DNA of 64,000 bases. Source: Atherinomorus stipes. Taxonomy: Eukaryota > Chordata > Actinopteri > Atheriniformes > Atherinidae. The position numbers and the translations under genes were made by a program. The notes under the pieces are model-generated. The model did no database searches. It saw only the letters and a program-made list of their open reading frames with translations, and was not told the DNA's origin. Position 1 is the stretch's first letter. Each line of letters begins with the position of its first letter. This document shows, piece after piece, positions 11,296 through 40,500 of the stretch. Where the stretch lies: the NCBI GenBank assembly GCA_023101725.1, contig JALJCO010007119.1, positions 186,001 through 250,000 of the forward strand. The letters are read 5' to 3'.

Positions 11296-14029
11296 TAATA
11301 TGAATAAACTGAATGTAACACGCAAAAATCAGAACATCAGGCTTGTTTTGGTAAATCGTAAATATACTTTCATGATCACATTTCGTACAAAATACTGAAC
11401 AGACCTGCATACATTATGGACAGACAGACATCATAATGTCTAATCCTTCTGTTTTTGATTACATCAAGCAGCTGGTTAAGCACAACCACCATACAGACAG
11501 GGGCTTAGTTTTAGACCAATCAGGAGAATGTAAGCTAGGAGGCATGACTGGCCACGGGGTTCTTGTCAGTGTACCAGGTCAACGTGTGATGAATATATGA
11601 TTTTCCATCACAAAAATAGGATCTTCCACTGCAACACCAATATATTTCTTCCCAGGATTATTCTCAGCTCTCTCTCTCTTTATAAGAGAAAGTCTACAAT
11701 TGTTACTGCAGTAAACCAGAGTACTGTAACAGTGTAATGTTAAATTTACTCACAGAACTCTATAAAGTTAAATATAACAAATTTGTCCCATTTGTGCAGG
11801 TCTGATGCCAGCTGTCTGGTCATTTGCTCTAATACACAGACTATGCCTATTTAATACACAGATTTAATGCCTTAAAATACATACACGTACTATTTTAGTG
11901 AGGAAGTGTCTCATATAACAGTATCTTCTCACAGTATTACTCAGGAAATAGTCAATGTCTCATTAGATTTTGCATAATGTTCCATTTTGAAACCATTAAC
12001 CAAAGTAACCAGCTCACAAAACAATCAGCTTCATCATCAGAGTTAAATGAATTTGCTGTGTTGCAGTGAACCGTAATAGATCTTTTCTGTCCACCAATGT
12101 GGAAAATAGCCATGTAGTAATCAAACATATTTGTCCCTGATGTTTTATAGCACACTGTTCAATATTTCCAACATGTGCATTAATTCTAATAAGTCATTAA
12201 ATATTATGTGGCTTGGAGAAAGTGTGAAGGCCCTTCTTCATTTTTCTGGTCTTTGTGCTTAGATTTCTAGTGATCTAGTGGTTGGGGAGATATTTCACAC
12301 TATGTACCACAGATGGCAACTGAGGAAAAGTTGTGATTATCACCTCAAAGGAATCGAAATGGACAGCCTTGTATTTTAAGGTTGGGCAGATGCACACAAA
12401 CACAAGCACAGTCACATACAAACCTTGATGAACATATCGTGGAGGCAGGAGTAAGGTCAGTTTCTTCCCCTGAGACAGATAGGCAGATAAAAGAGCAATG
12501 ACGGGGAGGAACACAGAAGAACAGATAAAGGGCAAAATCAGGCAACAGAGAGAGGCACAGGACTGATATAATGGGATAACACACATTTAGCCAAAGCTTC
12601 AGGAGCCAATTTAGTTATCTATGGTCCTAGGGGCAGTGGGGGTTCAGCAGTGTCAGTATACTCTGCACTGGGTAACTTTTTCCTTTATCACAGCAGGATG
12701 ATGCAGGTACACAGCAAACTTTCATCATTGTATTTTTTATTCCTTTTTTTTTTGCCAAACAGAGTAAATAGATGTGACCAATTACTGAAAAAAAAAAACC
12801 CAAAAGAACAAACAAACAAGTCCTAAATCGCTGGCTGATAATCTTTTTCAGAATGATGAATGGGATGTAATTTTGAGTGTATAGCTCAATGAGAATGAAT
12901 GAAATTGAACTGTGTAAAAAACAACAAAGGATTTATGAAGGATTTCTGTAAGTTTTGTGCTGCCATAATTGGTTGTTGATATACAAATAAACTATGTAAA
13001 CATGCTTATAAACTGTACTTTATTTCAAAGCATCAAGCTTCTCTTTATTATTGCAAAATGTAACAAAGCAAGAGAAAGTAATGAGAAGAAAATGGAGAAG
13101 TTCCTGTTTTGCACTTTAAAATGTCCATTTTGTTAAAGTCTGCAGGACATTATTTCATACAACTTCACAAACTCATTAAATATGCTCAATGGACCTCACG
13201 GGTATTGCTTATTAAATGAACAATGTGGATAAAAGCTTGAAAACAGCTTTAATTTATGTTTTCTATTCTGTGATTGGGAATTGGATTCATTAGCATTTCA
13301 GTTAAAAGAGGTAGTGAAAATCAATTACACATCTTGTAATAATAGGTGTTGTATAGCGAATGATATAATTATTTTTAGACATTCTTCTTCTCTTTGAAAT
13401 CCTGAAAATCATAGACAACACATTTTTATTGATAGAAAAATAGAAAATGTTGACAATGTCTGTCTGTTTTGGATACAAATACACAATATTAAGAACTGTA
13501 TGGTGGTTATAATTATTCATAATTAACTCACCTTCTTAACTGGCCATCACTATAATAAAATACAAAAAGACCAGGTACTGTCTACTTTGATCCTGTTTCC
13601 ATACATTGTAGGCTATTTCTTTTCTTATCACCCAGAGCTTGTTCCTGTCTTTAAGTTGTTGTTCCTTGTGTGGTGTGGGTTTGCCACATAACCTGTTATT
13701 TACTCTGTTTTTATTCTATTGTTGTAATTGTGTCTAAAAACACGTCTTCTCTTGTAAAAAAGAAAAAAAAAAGACTGGCTGTCAATGACATTACGTGTTT
13801 GAATAAAGGTTAATTGAATAAATGGATTAAAATAATCATGATGGCCCAAAGGCAAAAAATAACAACAAATAGTAAGCAAAACCGAGGTAAACATGTTGTG
13901 TTTTGTTAAATGTCTGTGCTTTTGTGTTTTTCTGTTTTCTCATCTTTTTTTTTTTATCCATGTTGTCTTACTTTTAAAAATGTATTTTTTTATTTTTATT
14001 TTTATTTTGGCGGATAAGTTTGTTTTGAA

Positions 14030-14422
14030 ACGATGTGGCATAATAAATTTCCGGGCTTTTTCCGCGTTTCACCGGCCGGTTTTAGGTCACTTCCTGCCAC
14101 TTCAGCACTAATTTACGAAACTTTACAATTAGAGCAAAGCAAGAGATATCGCCTTTTAGTTTGTCTATGTTTTGGGAGCAGGAATTAATTTACGGTCTTT
14201 GTGTTAACTTTAGTATCACGTACCGTTTAAACGTGTTACAAACTAAAGACAGTTTTCTTTAGCCGCTGTTTCAGCGATGGGAGGAGTCATTCACGTGCAC
14301 ACATCTGCCTACTCTCTGTGTGATAACTGCAGGAAAGAAGATGAAGAAGTCTTTGTACAAGATTTAACTCAGAGCTTGTGCACACCCAGGGATAAAAATA
14401 TATTTGGACTTCAGGAGCTTAA
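14030..14422 (+). promoter_or_regulatory. Probable aldh18a1 promoter and 5' UTR exon
   Basis: A CpG-richer island in AT-rich surroundings, with ETS-like CTTCCTG at about 14090, lies 300-650 bases before the aldh18a1 start. A good donor (CTTAA/GTAAGA at 14423) and an acceptor at AACAACAG (14671-14678 region), twelve bases before the ATG, suggest a non-coding first exon spliced to the ATG exon. The transcription start itself cannot be seen. Confidence 0.4.
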
Positions 14423-14689
14423 GTAAGAAGTAAACTTTTATCTATAACTTTTTTTTTTCTTCTTCTTTTTGTGTTTTTGTCCAGGGGAGCAGTGAGATCA
14501 TTATGTATCCACATGTAGGCTACAGTCCCGTGCTGTACAGTTCCAATGGATGACTTTTCATGTTGCTGTTTAGATTTACCAACCATCTTCACATTCTCTG
14601 GCAATTTACCCAGTATAATGTGTCTGTTTTCTCTCACTTTGTTTTTCACTTATTCACATATCTCTCTGAAACAACAGACTAAAAAGACC

Positions 14690-31154
<16,465 letters not shown>

Positions 31155-32483
31155 TCAGTTGAGCTCAGTGACACGTCTCAGAGAGCCGATGGTGGTGGTG
31201 GTGCTTCCCCACTCGCTGTGCCTCCGGTATTCTCCAGGGCGCAAGAAGTACTGGCGTCCCCTGTAATTGGGGTGTTCATGCAGCATCCAGTAGCCCTCCA
31301 TGACATTGACAGAAGAGATGTCACGGGTGTGGAAACGCTCATGCAGATTGGGGCAGTCATCCATTAGCTCCAGATTCTGGCCCCCAAAGTCGGACCTCTC
31401 AAAGATCTTCATCCTGTAGTTTCCAGTGTACTGCAGATGAATATAATACTATTATTCAAGGTAAATGCTCAATCATGTAGAATAGTCAAGGGAAATTAAA
31501 AATGAGCTGTTATAATCAATATATCTGCAACCGAGTACCAAACAATCTTTAACTGACAGCTTCACAGAAAACCTTTCTGCAAACATTTGCATGATTTGTA
31601 ACTCACAGGTGGCACCATACGGCAGGACCGGATGCAGTCGTTGAAGCCTGCCCAGCGCTGGTAATCAGGATACTCTCCCTTGTGCAGCATGTACTGGTAT
31701 CCACCATAATTAGGCTTCTCATAGGCCACCCAGCAGCCACTCTCAACTCTGATTGAGTTACAGCGGGTGAAGTGGCTTTGCATCTCTGGGCAGTCACTGC
31801 TGCACTCATAGTGACGACCCTGGAAGTTCCTGTCTTCATAGAAGATAATCTGCACGTGACAGATGGTTGAATGTTGCAGCTTTGCATTGAAGCATTTTCA
31901 GAAACAAACTAAGACATTTATACCTGAGGATCTATCCTAATGCTGTTCAGGTGCTTAAAGAATGATGATATACAGGACAGTAAAATTTGAGTTTGAATAC
32001 TTTGAAGCATCACAGTGTTTGATATGGTAAAAGTTTTTTTTATCTAAGGTTTAGGAATTGAAATATTTTTGGAAATGTTAGCAGCAGAGGGTTTAAAAAA
32101 GGTTTGAAATGATGTGCTACAAGCAGCATTGAATGAAACAGAATATGGCATGGGATATGTTAAAGTTCTTGGTATGCTTTCAAAGCAAAAAGGACTTAGA
32201 ACATTATGACATATGCTGAAGGCCTGAGTATTTATTGTTTTAAGCTTTTATTCGGCATGCTGCTTTACTTCATTCATTAAAAATTAATTTAGCATTTCTG
32301 CAGTTTTATCACATCCATTACATGTAGTAACTTCTCATTTTCAGTTAAGTCATTCATCACTCTGTGAAGGCACTTTTATGCAACCAGAATCTGCCATTTT
32401 AGTTATTTATCACTACATTGTGCATCAAATACTTATATTTCAGTAGCCGTATAGATTTCAAATCTCATGCTTACCTTGCCCAT
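31155..32483 (-). CDS. Gamma-crystallin (teleost gamma-M-like), downstream tandem copy
   Basis: Structural protein of the eye lens, with four Greek-key motifs in two domains. Exons from the right: 32475-32483 (MGK), 31607-31849 (motifs 1 and 2, beginning [20 protein letters not shown]) and 31155-31430 (motifs 3 and 4, beginning [18 protein letters not shown]). The 9/243/276-nt layout in phase 0 and the length of 175 residues are standard for gamma-crystallins. The paired Tyr/Trp corners and the SCRMVPP linker are visible. It keeps several tryptophans ([31 protein letters not shown]) and is not strongly Met-rich, unlike many fish gamma-M proteins. The upstream neighbour at 33027-34476 is a paralogue in the same direction. 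Subfamily (gamma-M, MX or S) needs a tree. Confidence 0.93.
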
Positions 32484-32534
32484 TGTAACTGTGTTAAGTT
32501 CAGACCAGACCAGATGCTGGGCTGTACCAGACCT

Positions 32535-32541
32535 CTTTATA
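32535..32541 (-). promoter_or_regulatory. TATA box of the downstream gamma-crystallin
   Basis: The - strand reads TATAAAGA 52-58 bases before the ATG at 32483. About 50 bases further upstream, at 32591-32597, the - strand reads TGCTGAC, a Maf-response half-site of the kind found in lens crystallin promoters. Confidence 0.65.
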
Positions 32542-33026
32542 GACCCTGCTGGGATCAGGGCTTTGTAAACATGAAACAAAGCTTTGGCGTGTCAGCACAG
32601 TGTGCTCTATAGACTACAGAACACTGCTGGACCGGTGAGCTGCAGCAGCCGCTTTGTCTCTGTAAAAGCTCTGTCTATCTATGGAAAATACCATACAACT
32701 GCATTTTCTTTGGGGTCTTCAATAGGAGTTGCAACATTTGCCTTTATTGGCATGAATGTAAAAAAACCACCGTGCAGACTGAGCACAGACAGAGCAGCAA
32801 AGGGAAAGAGTTGTTTCTACAGGTACATGACAGTGACATAGGCCATTAGCAGCTGGTTTTTATGGGTTTATCATAAGCAAGAGGTGAATGCACTGGCTTA
32901 CCAAAATGATCATACTTCACACTTATTTTTGCATGTTGCATGGGTTTGTTCAAATAAGCTCACAAGGGACAGCATTATTTTAAAACTGGAGGTTTAATGT
33001 TCATTTGAGTTGCGCATAAGTGGAGT
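32542..33026. other. Intergenic DNA between the two crystallin genes
   Basis: About 480 bases holding the promoter of the downstream copy, with its Maf half-site at 32591-32597, and the 3' end of the upstream copy. A variant poly(A) signal ATTAAA (complement of TTTAAT at 32993-32998) lies about 30 bases after the stop codon of the upstream copy. Confidence 0.5.
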
Positions 33027-34476
33027 TTACATGGAAGTCCTCATCCTCCTGAAAGAGCCCATCATGGGGTTGAAGGAGCCCCAATCGCCACAGGCCCTGT
33101 ACTCTCCAGGGCGCAGGAAGTACTGGCGTCCCCTGTAGTGAGGGTGCTCGTAGAAGATCCAGTAGCCCTCCATGACATTGCAGGAATAGATGTCACGGAA
33201 GCGGAAGCGATCGTACACATTGGGGCAGTCATCAGAGAACTCCATAGTGTGTCCCATCATGTCAGGCCTGTTATAAATCCTCATCCTGTAGCCTCCTCTA
33301 TACTGCATGGGAAAGAAATCAGAACATGATTATAATGCAGTTTTGGTAGGTTTGAACTCCCTCGAGAACTTTAGCACTTTCTATGCTGAGTAGATTTTTT
33401 TTTAATTCAGCTGAGCACCTGCACGGCTTGGTTTCCTTAGGTAACTATAAATGAGAATGAGCGAGATCTTTTTAGAGGATGACAGAATTGGATTTTTTCC
33501 CCTCCTAAACTGCCAGAAACATTCAGAGTGACTAACAGAATTCGAGTGACAGCACCAAGTCTTATGGGGGGGCCGTATCGTATTCTTTTTAAAGTTTGAC
33601 TGGGTCTCCTTGTGGGCCTTGCAGCAGAGACTTTTATGCTATGACCTGAGTGTGTGTATCTGTTAATGACATCAAACACCCAGTGACTGACATCCATTTC
33701 TAAAGTGGCTTTTGAAGTACAAGGTGACTGGAGGGTTGGGAGTGGGGGGAACTACCGATCCTATCTGTCTGTTTGATTGACTTACGGGAGGGAACATCTG
33801 GCAGGAACGGACACAGTTGTTGAAGCCCATCCAGGAGTGGTAGTCAGGGTACTCGCCAGGGCCAAGCATGTACTGGTAACCCATGTAGTGGGGCTTCTCA
33901 TAGGCCACCCAGTGTCCACCGCTGACACGGATGGAGTTGCAGCAGTTGAAGTGCCTGAAGGTGTCCATGCAGTCACTGCTGCACTCCCAGTGGCGGCCCT
34001 GGAAGTTGCGGCCCTCGTAGAATACAATCTTGAAAATGAGAGAGAAACATGCGAGATTAAAGTTTGTGTTAGAAATATAGATTTACTAGTTGCCATACTC
34101 ATGAACAGACTGCAGGGGACACTGCTCTCCCTCAAACAAGCTCAGTCACTTTTCATTAGTCCTACATGTTTGAAAACCTTTCCAGTGCTGAATATTATTT
34201 TCAGTGGAATTGAGGCAGTTGAAGCTACTTTTACGGCTGATTTTTATTTAAATACCAGGTTTGATACTTGTCTAATCTGGGCCAACTTTTCAAATTCAAA
34301 GCAAAAATAAAAGGTTAGTAATCCAGTCTATATTTTCAGTCGTGTTCCTTTTTTCCTTGCTGTTCTCTTTCTCTCTGTGCTCTGATATATGATACATGTC
34401 CTTAAATCATGCTATTTCCCTCTGTCTCCTTGTCAAAGCTGATTCTTTACTGCATGTGAGCTCATACCTTTCCCAT
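33027..34476 (-). CDS. Gamma-crystallin (teleost gamma-M-like), upstream tandem copy
   Basis: Lens structural protein, four Greek-key motifs. Exons from the right: 34468-34476 (MGK), 33786-34028 ([20 protein letters not shown] onward) and 33027-33302 ([18 protein letters not shown] onward). Coding parts are 9, 243 and 276 nt, identical in length to the neighbour, giving 175 residues. Motif corners [40 protein letters not shown] and RPGEYR are visible. The C-terminus ([17 protein letters not shown]) is richer in Met than the neighbour's. The [16 protein letters not shown] segment carries an unusual adjacent Cys pair. It is a tandem duplicate of the downstream copy; both are in head-to-tail order on the - strand. 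Confidence 0.94.
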
Positions 34477-34531
34477 GGCAGTAGGGCTGTGGATGTTTGC
34501 GCACCGTAGCCCTAGACACACTTACAGGTCC

Positions 34532-34538
34532 TTTTATA
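34532..34538 (-). promoter_or_regulatory. TATA box of the upstream gamma-crystallin
   Basis: The - strand reads TATAAAAG 56-62 bases before the ATG at 34476, the same spacing as in the paralogue. An imperfect palindrome TGACACGTCA at 34562-34571, just upstream, resembles a CRE or CRE-type Maf site. Confidence 0.7.
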
Positions 34539-34574
34539 CTCTCCTGGTGATGATGAGGCCTCTGACACGTCAGG

Positions 34575-37500
34575 AACTACTACTCTTTACCTTTTCAGAT
34601 GCCGACTAGTGTTCCCTTTGTCTCCCAGCTCAGGGGTAACTTATCTCCAGTCTGCTAGAGTTTACCTATAGAATTGCCCACCCCCCTCACAAAAATGAAC
34701 GCCACACAAGTACTATTCTGTGTTTGTATGACCCTTGTTCTGTCATGACCTTGTGATGCAGCCTTTTGAAATGTCACACAAAGGCCCTTTGGGTATGTGG
34801 CCTCCCAGCAACAAAGCGTTTAAAGTGTACATGGGCTTAGGTCATTTTTAGGGGCCACTCTCCAAACTAGTACTTAACCAGGTCATGATTTTTACTTCGT
34901 TTCTTGCTTGGGTGGGAAATAACTTGTTATTTTAGCAGTTTGGATTAACTCAGTGTTTTATCACAGTTTAACAGTTGTTCAGCTCCTGTTGAAGGAAAGT
35001 GATGTCGATACTCTGGACCGAGTGGAGCTTTTTGTGTTGATATAATCTATAGTGATCTGTTGTCTCTTTTTACTTCCATAGCCTGCAGTTGTACTGTGAT
35101 GCCAGACGGGACCGGTCTGTTTGCAGACGTACAGACAGAACTGCACGGTGTGTGTGCATGTATGTTCGTGTGATATAAAAGGAGGGGTTTGGGGCAGCAA
35201 TGTGTTTGAGTCTTTGTCTAAAATGATAGATGTTTGGACTTGAGTCTTTGGCTTGCAAGCATAGCCCAGAGCTGAAGGGGAAAAGGCCAGAAAGAATTGC
35301 CGCCATGCATTGTGCTCCTAAAGCCCAGCTGATGCCAGAAAGGTCAGTCCCATCCTTTAGCCTTTCATCAGGATAAAGAGCCTGTGCCCCCCTCTCTACT
35401 TTGTGTGCATTCTGCAGCTTCAACTGTGTAAAAAGGCAAATGTTTTCAAAAAAACACAATAGCCATTATGTTCCTGAGTAAAAAAAAAAAAAAAAAAACA
35501 CAGAGAAAAAAAATGCCGCTACCCTGGTAGTATATCCAAAGCCATATGACACTGTTTTACTGTTAAGAAACAGTGCTGATAAGCTTTTGCTTCTTTGATC
35601 ACTGATCAACTTGAAACTCTCACAGCCTTCAGTAGGTTTCATCTTTGAAGTGCTACTCTTTTTCTATGACATAAGTAGACCATTGATACTCTTTCATCAC
35701 ACTGTGCTGCATAATTGTGGGAGAGTTTCTGATGGGATGTTGTTTTGTTTTGTAAGTTTCTGGAGCAAATATGTACTTTGGGAGGAAAGGTTTAATCAGA
35801 ATAAATAAGAGACAAATATTTACATTTTCCTCGTGCACATAGTTTAATGGTCTCTTTCATCATCCTCATTGAATGAGAAATCTCTGTTCTGCAAAAAAGC
35901 AGAACGATGGACAAATTTGTGTCCAAGATGAGCTCCACTATTTTCAATGTTGTTGATCAGCCTCCTCAACCTTTAACATGCAGGATGTAACCGAGTTGCA
36001 ATGGAATGAGAAATTCAAGAGGGAAAAAAGGAGAACTGATTGCCACTGCCAACATTGTTGCTGTCCTCATTTTCATCATGAAGTAACATCAGCTAACCCT
36101 AACTCATTAGTCAGGGCCCTGGCTCTCCCCGTGTGTCTTCAGCTTCCAGAGGGGAACCTCGTTTCACAGGATCTCAAATGATCATCTTTAGCTGTGTTAC
36201 AAGACATCTCCTCCCCACCCTGAAGGGGAACTGACATCACAGAGGCCCTCGCCTGCATTCTCAGTTCCCCCGGAGGAGAAGAAAGCTACCCGCTGTGGAG
36301 CATTCCACTCTTCATCTCAGAATGATGGCAGAAAAGGAAAGGAGAGGGGAACAGAACGGGGGGCTAGATTTGCAGCTCCTTCGTGTCCGAAGATCTCATT
36401 GTGCAATGTAGGTAATCGCGTGGGAGATGACGACACTATTAGCCCGCAGAATGACTGTCAGTTGGGGACCTCTGTGATTGATGTGCACCCCACAGAGAGA
36501 GGAAAAACTTTGACAGAAAGCAACCACAGCAGTAGTTAACTTGCAACCTTTTTCATCTATCCAGCTTGCAACAGAAAAACCCATCCGGGTAGCTGATACC
36601 TAATTAGAATCCGAATGTAAAATTCACTCAGTAAAACATATTTCAGGTCAAAAGGGGACTTCTTTCAATATAAAACAAATCACATTCCCTTAATCCAAAC
36701 CATGCTCTCTGTGACCCTGCTATACACAACAAGTCTCGCCCCTAAAATGTTGTACGGTGAGATAGGAGAGCAGCCGTGCTTGCAGTGCCTCCAATGTGCT
36801 CTTTTACTGAGCAGTCATTACAAAAACACTACGGTACTGAGGTGTAAACAAGGGCTCTATTTGAGTTTTGCTCCTGAGAGCTGGCTAATCTGGTGCTGAA
36901 AATGTGGTATGATGGGAAAGTGCTTGCCAAAAAGCCTCCCACGCCGGGAGTAGAATGAGGACCTCTCTTTTGCCGAGAGATCATCCTCTCCATTCTTTCT
37001 GTCAGAAAATCTCCAGGCATCCTCCCTCTCTTGTCACTGCCAGCGCGCAGGCTCTATCGGGATTGCCAGACGCAGGAGCCACTGTGAGCCCGTGCCAGGG
37101 CCAGGATTTACCGCGATGCGTCTGATGTGCTCCATCTTTTTGCTGGCGGATAATTAAAAGAGGAAATGGTGTTGGAAGAACAGAGTGGAAAAGCAGGAGT
37201 GGGGGGGGATGCTTGGACCGAGCAAATGGATGCAGCTGTCAATTTTGCTGAATTGTTGATATGTTTGTTTTTCTTTCTCAGAGATTTTGTGTTGAACTGC
37301 TCCCCATCAGGGTTTAGTTTTAAAGTTTGTGGTAAATCCGCAACCCGTACATGTAATTAAGAAACATTCAGGCTAATTAAGAACTACTCTTAGCAATGAG
37401 AAGTTACCAGTAAGAGTTTTAGTTCAGCCTCATTTGGATGACCCACAGGTGATCAACATGGTGCAACTATGCATGAGAAAATATGGTTGGAGGAGAGCTA

Positions 37501-40500
37501 TTTTACTTTTGAGGTTAATTTTCTTTATATTTACAATGAAAAATATTTTATATGATAAATATATTTATACATAAATGATATTTGTAGAGAATGCCTATAA
37601 TAATGCCACTCCACTTTCACTTTTTGCTGACTTCATATGGATTATAATGATTTTCTTCACATTAGTGTATTTCTGTGTTCAAACCTGCACTGTTTGTATC
37701 ATCCAAGCATTTTTCTTTATTCAACTAAATCTATTTAAGATGCTCCACCATGGAGCCTGACCCAAACTCCATAAAAAGCAGGACAGCTCCTTCGTCTCTC
37801 GGCAGACACACACCAGAGGGAGTGATGGCTTTTAGCTGCTCTCACTCCTCATCTCTACACTCTGTTTTGACGTGGCGTGTCTCCCGTACCCCAAAGCTTT
37901 CAAGGTTTAAAGAGCAACTTTTCACCCTGTAATCCAGGTGCCTTTCAAACAAGACGCACTGTTTACTGACAGATGACAAAAAAGTTCAACCCCCTCTCAT
38001 CTCTCTGCTTACAAGACTGTAACTCACCTCGGTGCCTGGTAGTCTTTCCTCCAGAGCGCCCTGAACAAACAGAGCCTCGACGAGAAGGGGCCCCTGCCTT
38101 TCACCACTCACTAAATTCGTAATAAGATGTGATGCTGTTGTTCACTTCTTCAAATTTGTCATCAAAGCAAATGTGTTCTGACAACAGCTAGTGACAAGTG
38201 CACCAGAGGAGAGGCAGCAAATCAGCTTTTTCACACCGCATATCAATTATTGATCGTGTTGCTCCCCTTCTTCCCTCCTCAACCCCGCCACCCCACCAAG
38301 TAGACACCTTGTGATAATGAAATACATCAATTTAAAAAATAAATAATAAACTGAGGGTCGACTCCATTGTTGCAGAGCTTTAAGAGCTTGATTGACTGCC
38401 TGCACATTTTCCTCGTTGGCAGTCAGGCAGATCAAAGGAAGGTTTCTCTTATTGCCCAAGGCCACTTGCAATTTATTTAGAGGAGCAGTGCTGCTGTCCC
38501 AGCAGGTAACATTATTGGGCAGAGACACTCAGGATAATCATAGCTTTGAGGTGCCTCTCAAATCCCACCTCTGCTGGCTCTATCATGCATGAACAAAAAG
38601 TACTTGCATATGATTTACAAAAAAACCCCTTTTTATTATAGCAAATTAAGACTGCATTAAGATCCTCACATGGAGGATCCACTTGCTCAAAGGCAGTAAC
38701 CTCAGCTGGCCTAAAAATGCTGGATTATATCACCTTGGGCTGCTTATGTCAAGATGGAACAGAGTTTTAGCTGACATTTTACATCCTATATCCAGTTTGT
38801 CTAATAATATGGAAGTCCCAACACAACAAGCCATTTAGGCACAAGTTTTAACAACCTAACATCTGGTCTTGCAGATAAAAATTTATTATGATTATACATT
38901 TAGCTGTTTTAAAAAGCAGGACAATTAGATAGAATTTAAATATTTTGAAGCACAAATACATCATCAAGACAGAAATTAATTAATTCTGACAATGAATTAG
39001 TTTCCATGAAAATTTTTGTCTTTAAAAATGTCTTTATTTGGTGAGACACCTTGATTTTTCAGTGGCTTTTCTCAGGCACCACATTAATATAACACAACAC
39101 AGAACATAACAATGGGCTGCACCTCTATCCTGACTCACTTATCTGCTGAAGATATATTTTGAAATAATGTTAAATCAATTTTCAAGATTATTTTAAAAAA
39201 CATTTAAATAACTTGCTGTTTGTATTTGTGTATTTTAATTTCACTTGTTACAGCTCAGCTATGAGGAGCTTGAAAGTTACTAAAGTCTGAAAGAGGTTAA
39301 GTTTCCTCTGAATGTAAGATTATATCAACCATGAAACTTGGCAAAAAGTATTCAAAATGTAAGCATTTTTTAAATATAGCGATAATGTACACCAAATCAT
39401 GTTCATCCTTTCAAAAAGAGTCGAAAAAATTTAAACCAATGTTGGTTTGTAAATGAAACTGACGAGACTGGATGATCATTAAAAAAGAGCTATAACTGTT
39501 TTTGTTTCTGCTGAGATAGCTTTCTTTTAAATCAATTTTTTTTTATGTCAATTAGTCAAAATCTATAAAATACTAATTGAATTAAAAGATTCATAGACAA
39601 AATCATGAGAAGCAGCTTTTTTATCCTAAGCTTTTCTGTCTTTGCAATCATCGTTGCAGCTGATTTTGCACCTTTTTATGTTCATAATCTTGTCAAACAA
39701 ATTCTAATACAATGATGAAGTTTGCATTCATTGTTCTGCAATGCAATAATATCCACTTATTCTGTTAATACCTGCTTCTTTAATCTCTTTATTGTGTTTA
39801 CAATTGCCAAATACTTTTTCTATCTTTAGTGGAAAATATTATGCTAAACTATATTTATGATAACTAAATTGTCCATAGATTTGTTATTTCTGTTAAAGTG
39901 CATTTGAATTTTCCTGTTAGTTTACCAGACAGCTCTGTACACTAGAGGGCACTAGAAGCCAAAGCTTTGCCTGTCGGCAGGAAGGCTGTTTTAAGTCCTT
40001 TATACAACAGCCATATCTCTGAGCAGCTTGTATGTGTTTGTCTGTCTTGCATACATTTGGAAGTAAGCTTGGACACTCATGTATATAGACATGAGTTAGA
40101 CAATGGCACGGTTTCATGTGGCGCAGCTCTTTGCATGTCAGTGCCATATCTCCTGTCTGTACTGACGCCTATCAGTGGTTCGACAAAGCTTTACCAAGGG
40201 AGAAGTTAAAAACAAATCACTAACAGGCTGACATGACCTGTGTACCAGCGCACATGCTGCTTGTCCACTTGTTAGTAGAAGCAAACCACACTTTTGCTGC
40301 ACGCACACACATTTGAGTTGTTTGCAGAATGCTAGTTTCTAACAAACTTTGACTAGCCACGCACCCGCGTGCACATAGACACAGCATGGTTAAACAAAGT
40401 CTCAGACAGACAATGAACTGTTTAGCTTTGTAGCAGTTTCAAGCCAGTGTGTGTTTTTGAACTGCAGATGTGGATGCTGACTGAAGGATCAGTGCACACA

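Larger units (their letters stand above)
10388..14400. other. Intergenic DNA between divergent pnmt and aldh18a1
   Basis: Nothing coding is supported apart from promoter sequence at each end. It contains the 339-bp TIR mini-element at 10957-11295. From about 14030 to 14110 the DNA becomes CpG-richer (CGGGCTTTTTCCGCG, CCGGCCGG, CACTTCCTG ETS-like site), consistent with a housekeeping promoter for aldh18a1. The rest is AT-rich and unremarkable. Confidence 0.55.

Noticed and set aside
33777..34310. 177-residue ORF on the + strand, longest in the track
   Set aside because: It is the antisense of the crystallin exon 2 and its flanking intron; it has no family resemblance and the - strand gene explains the frame.
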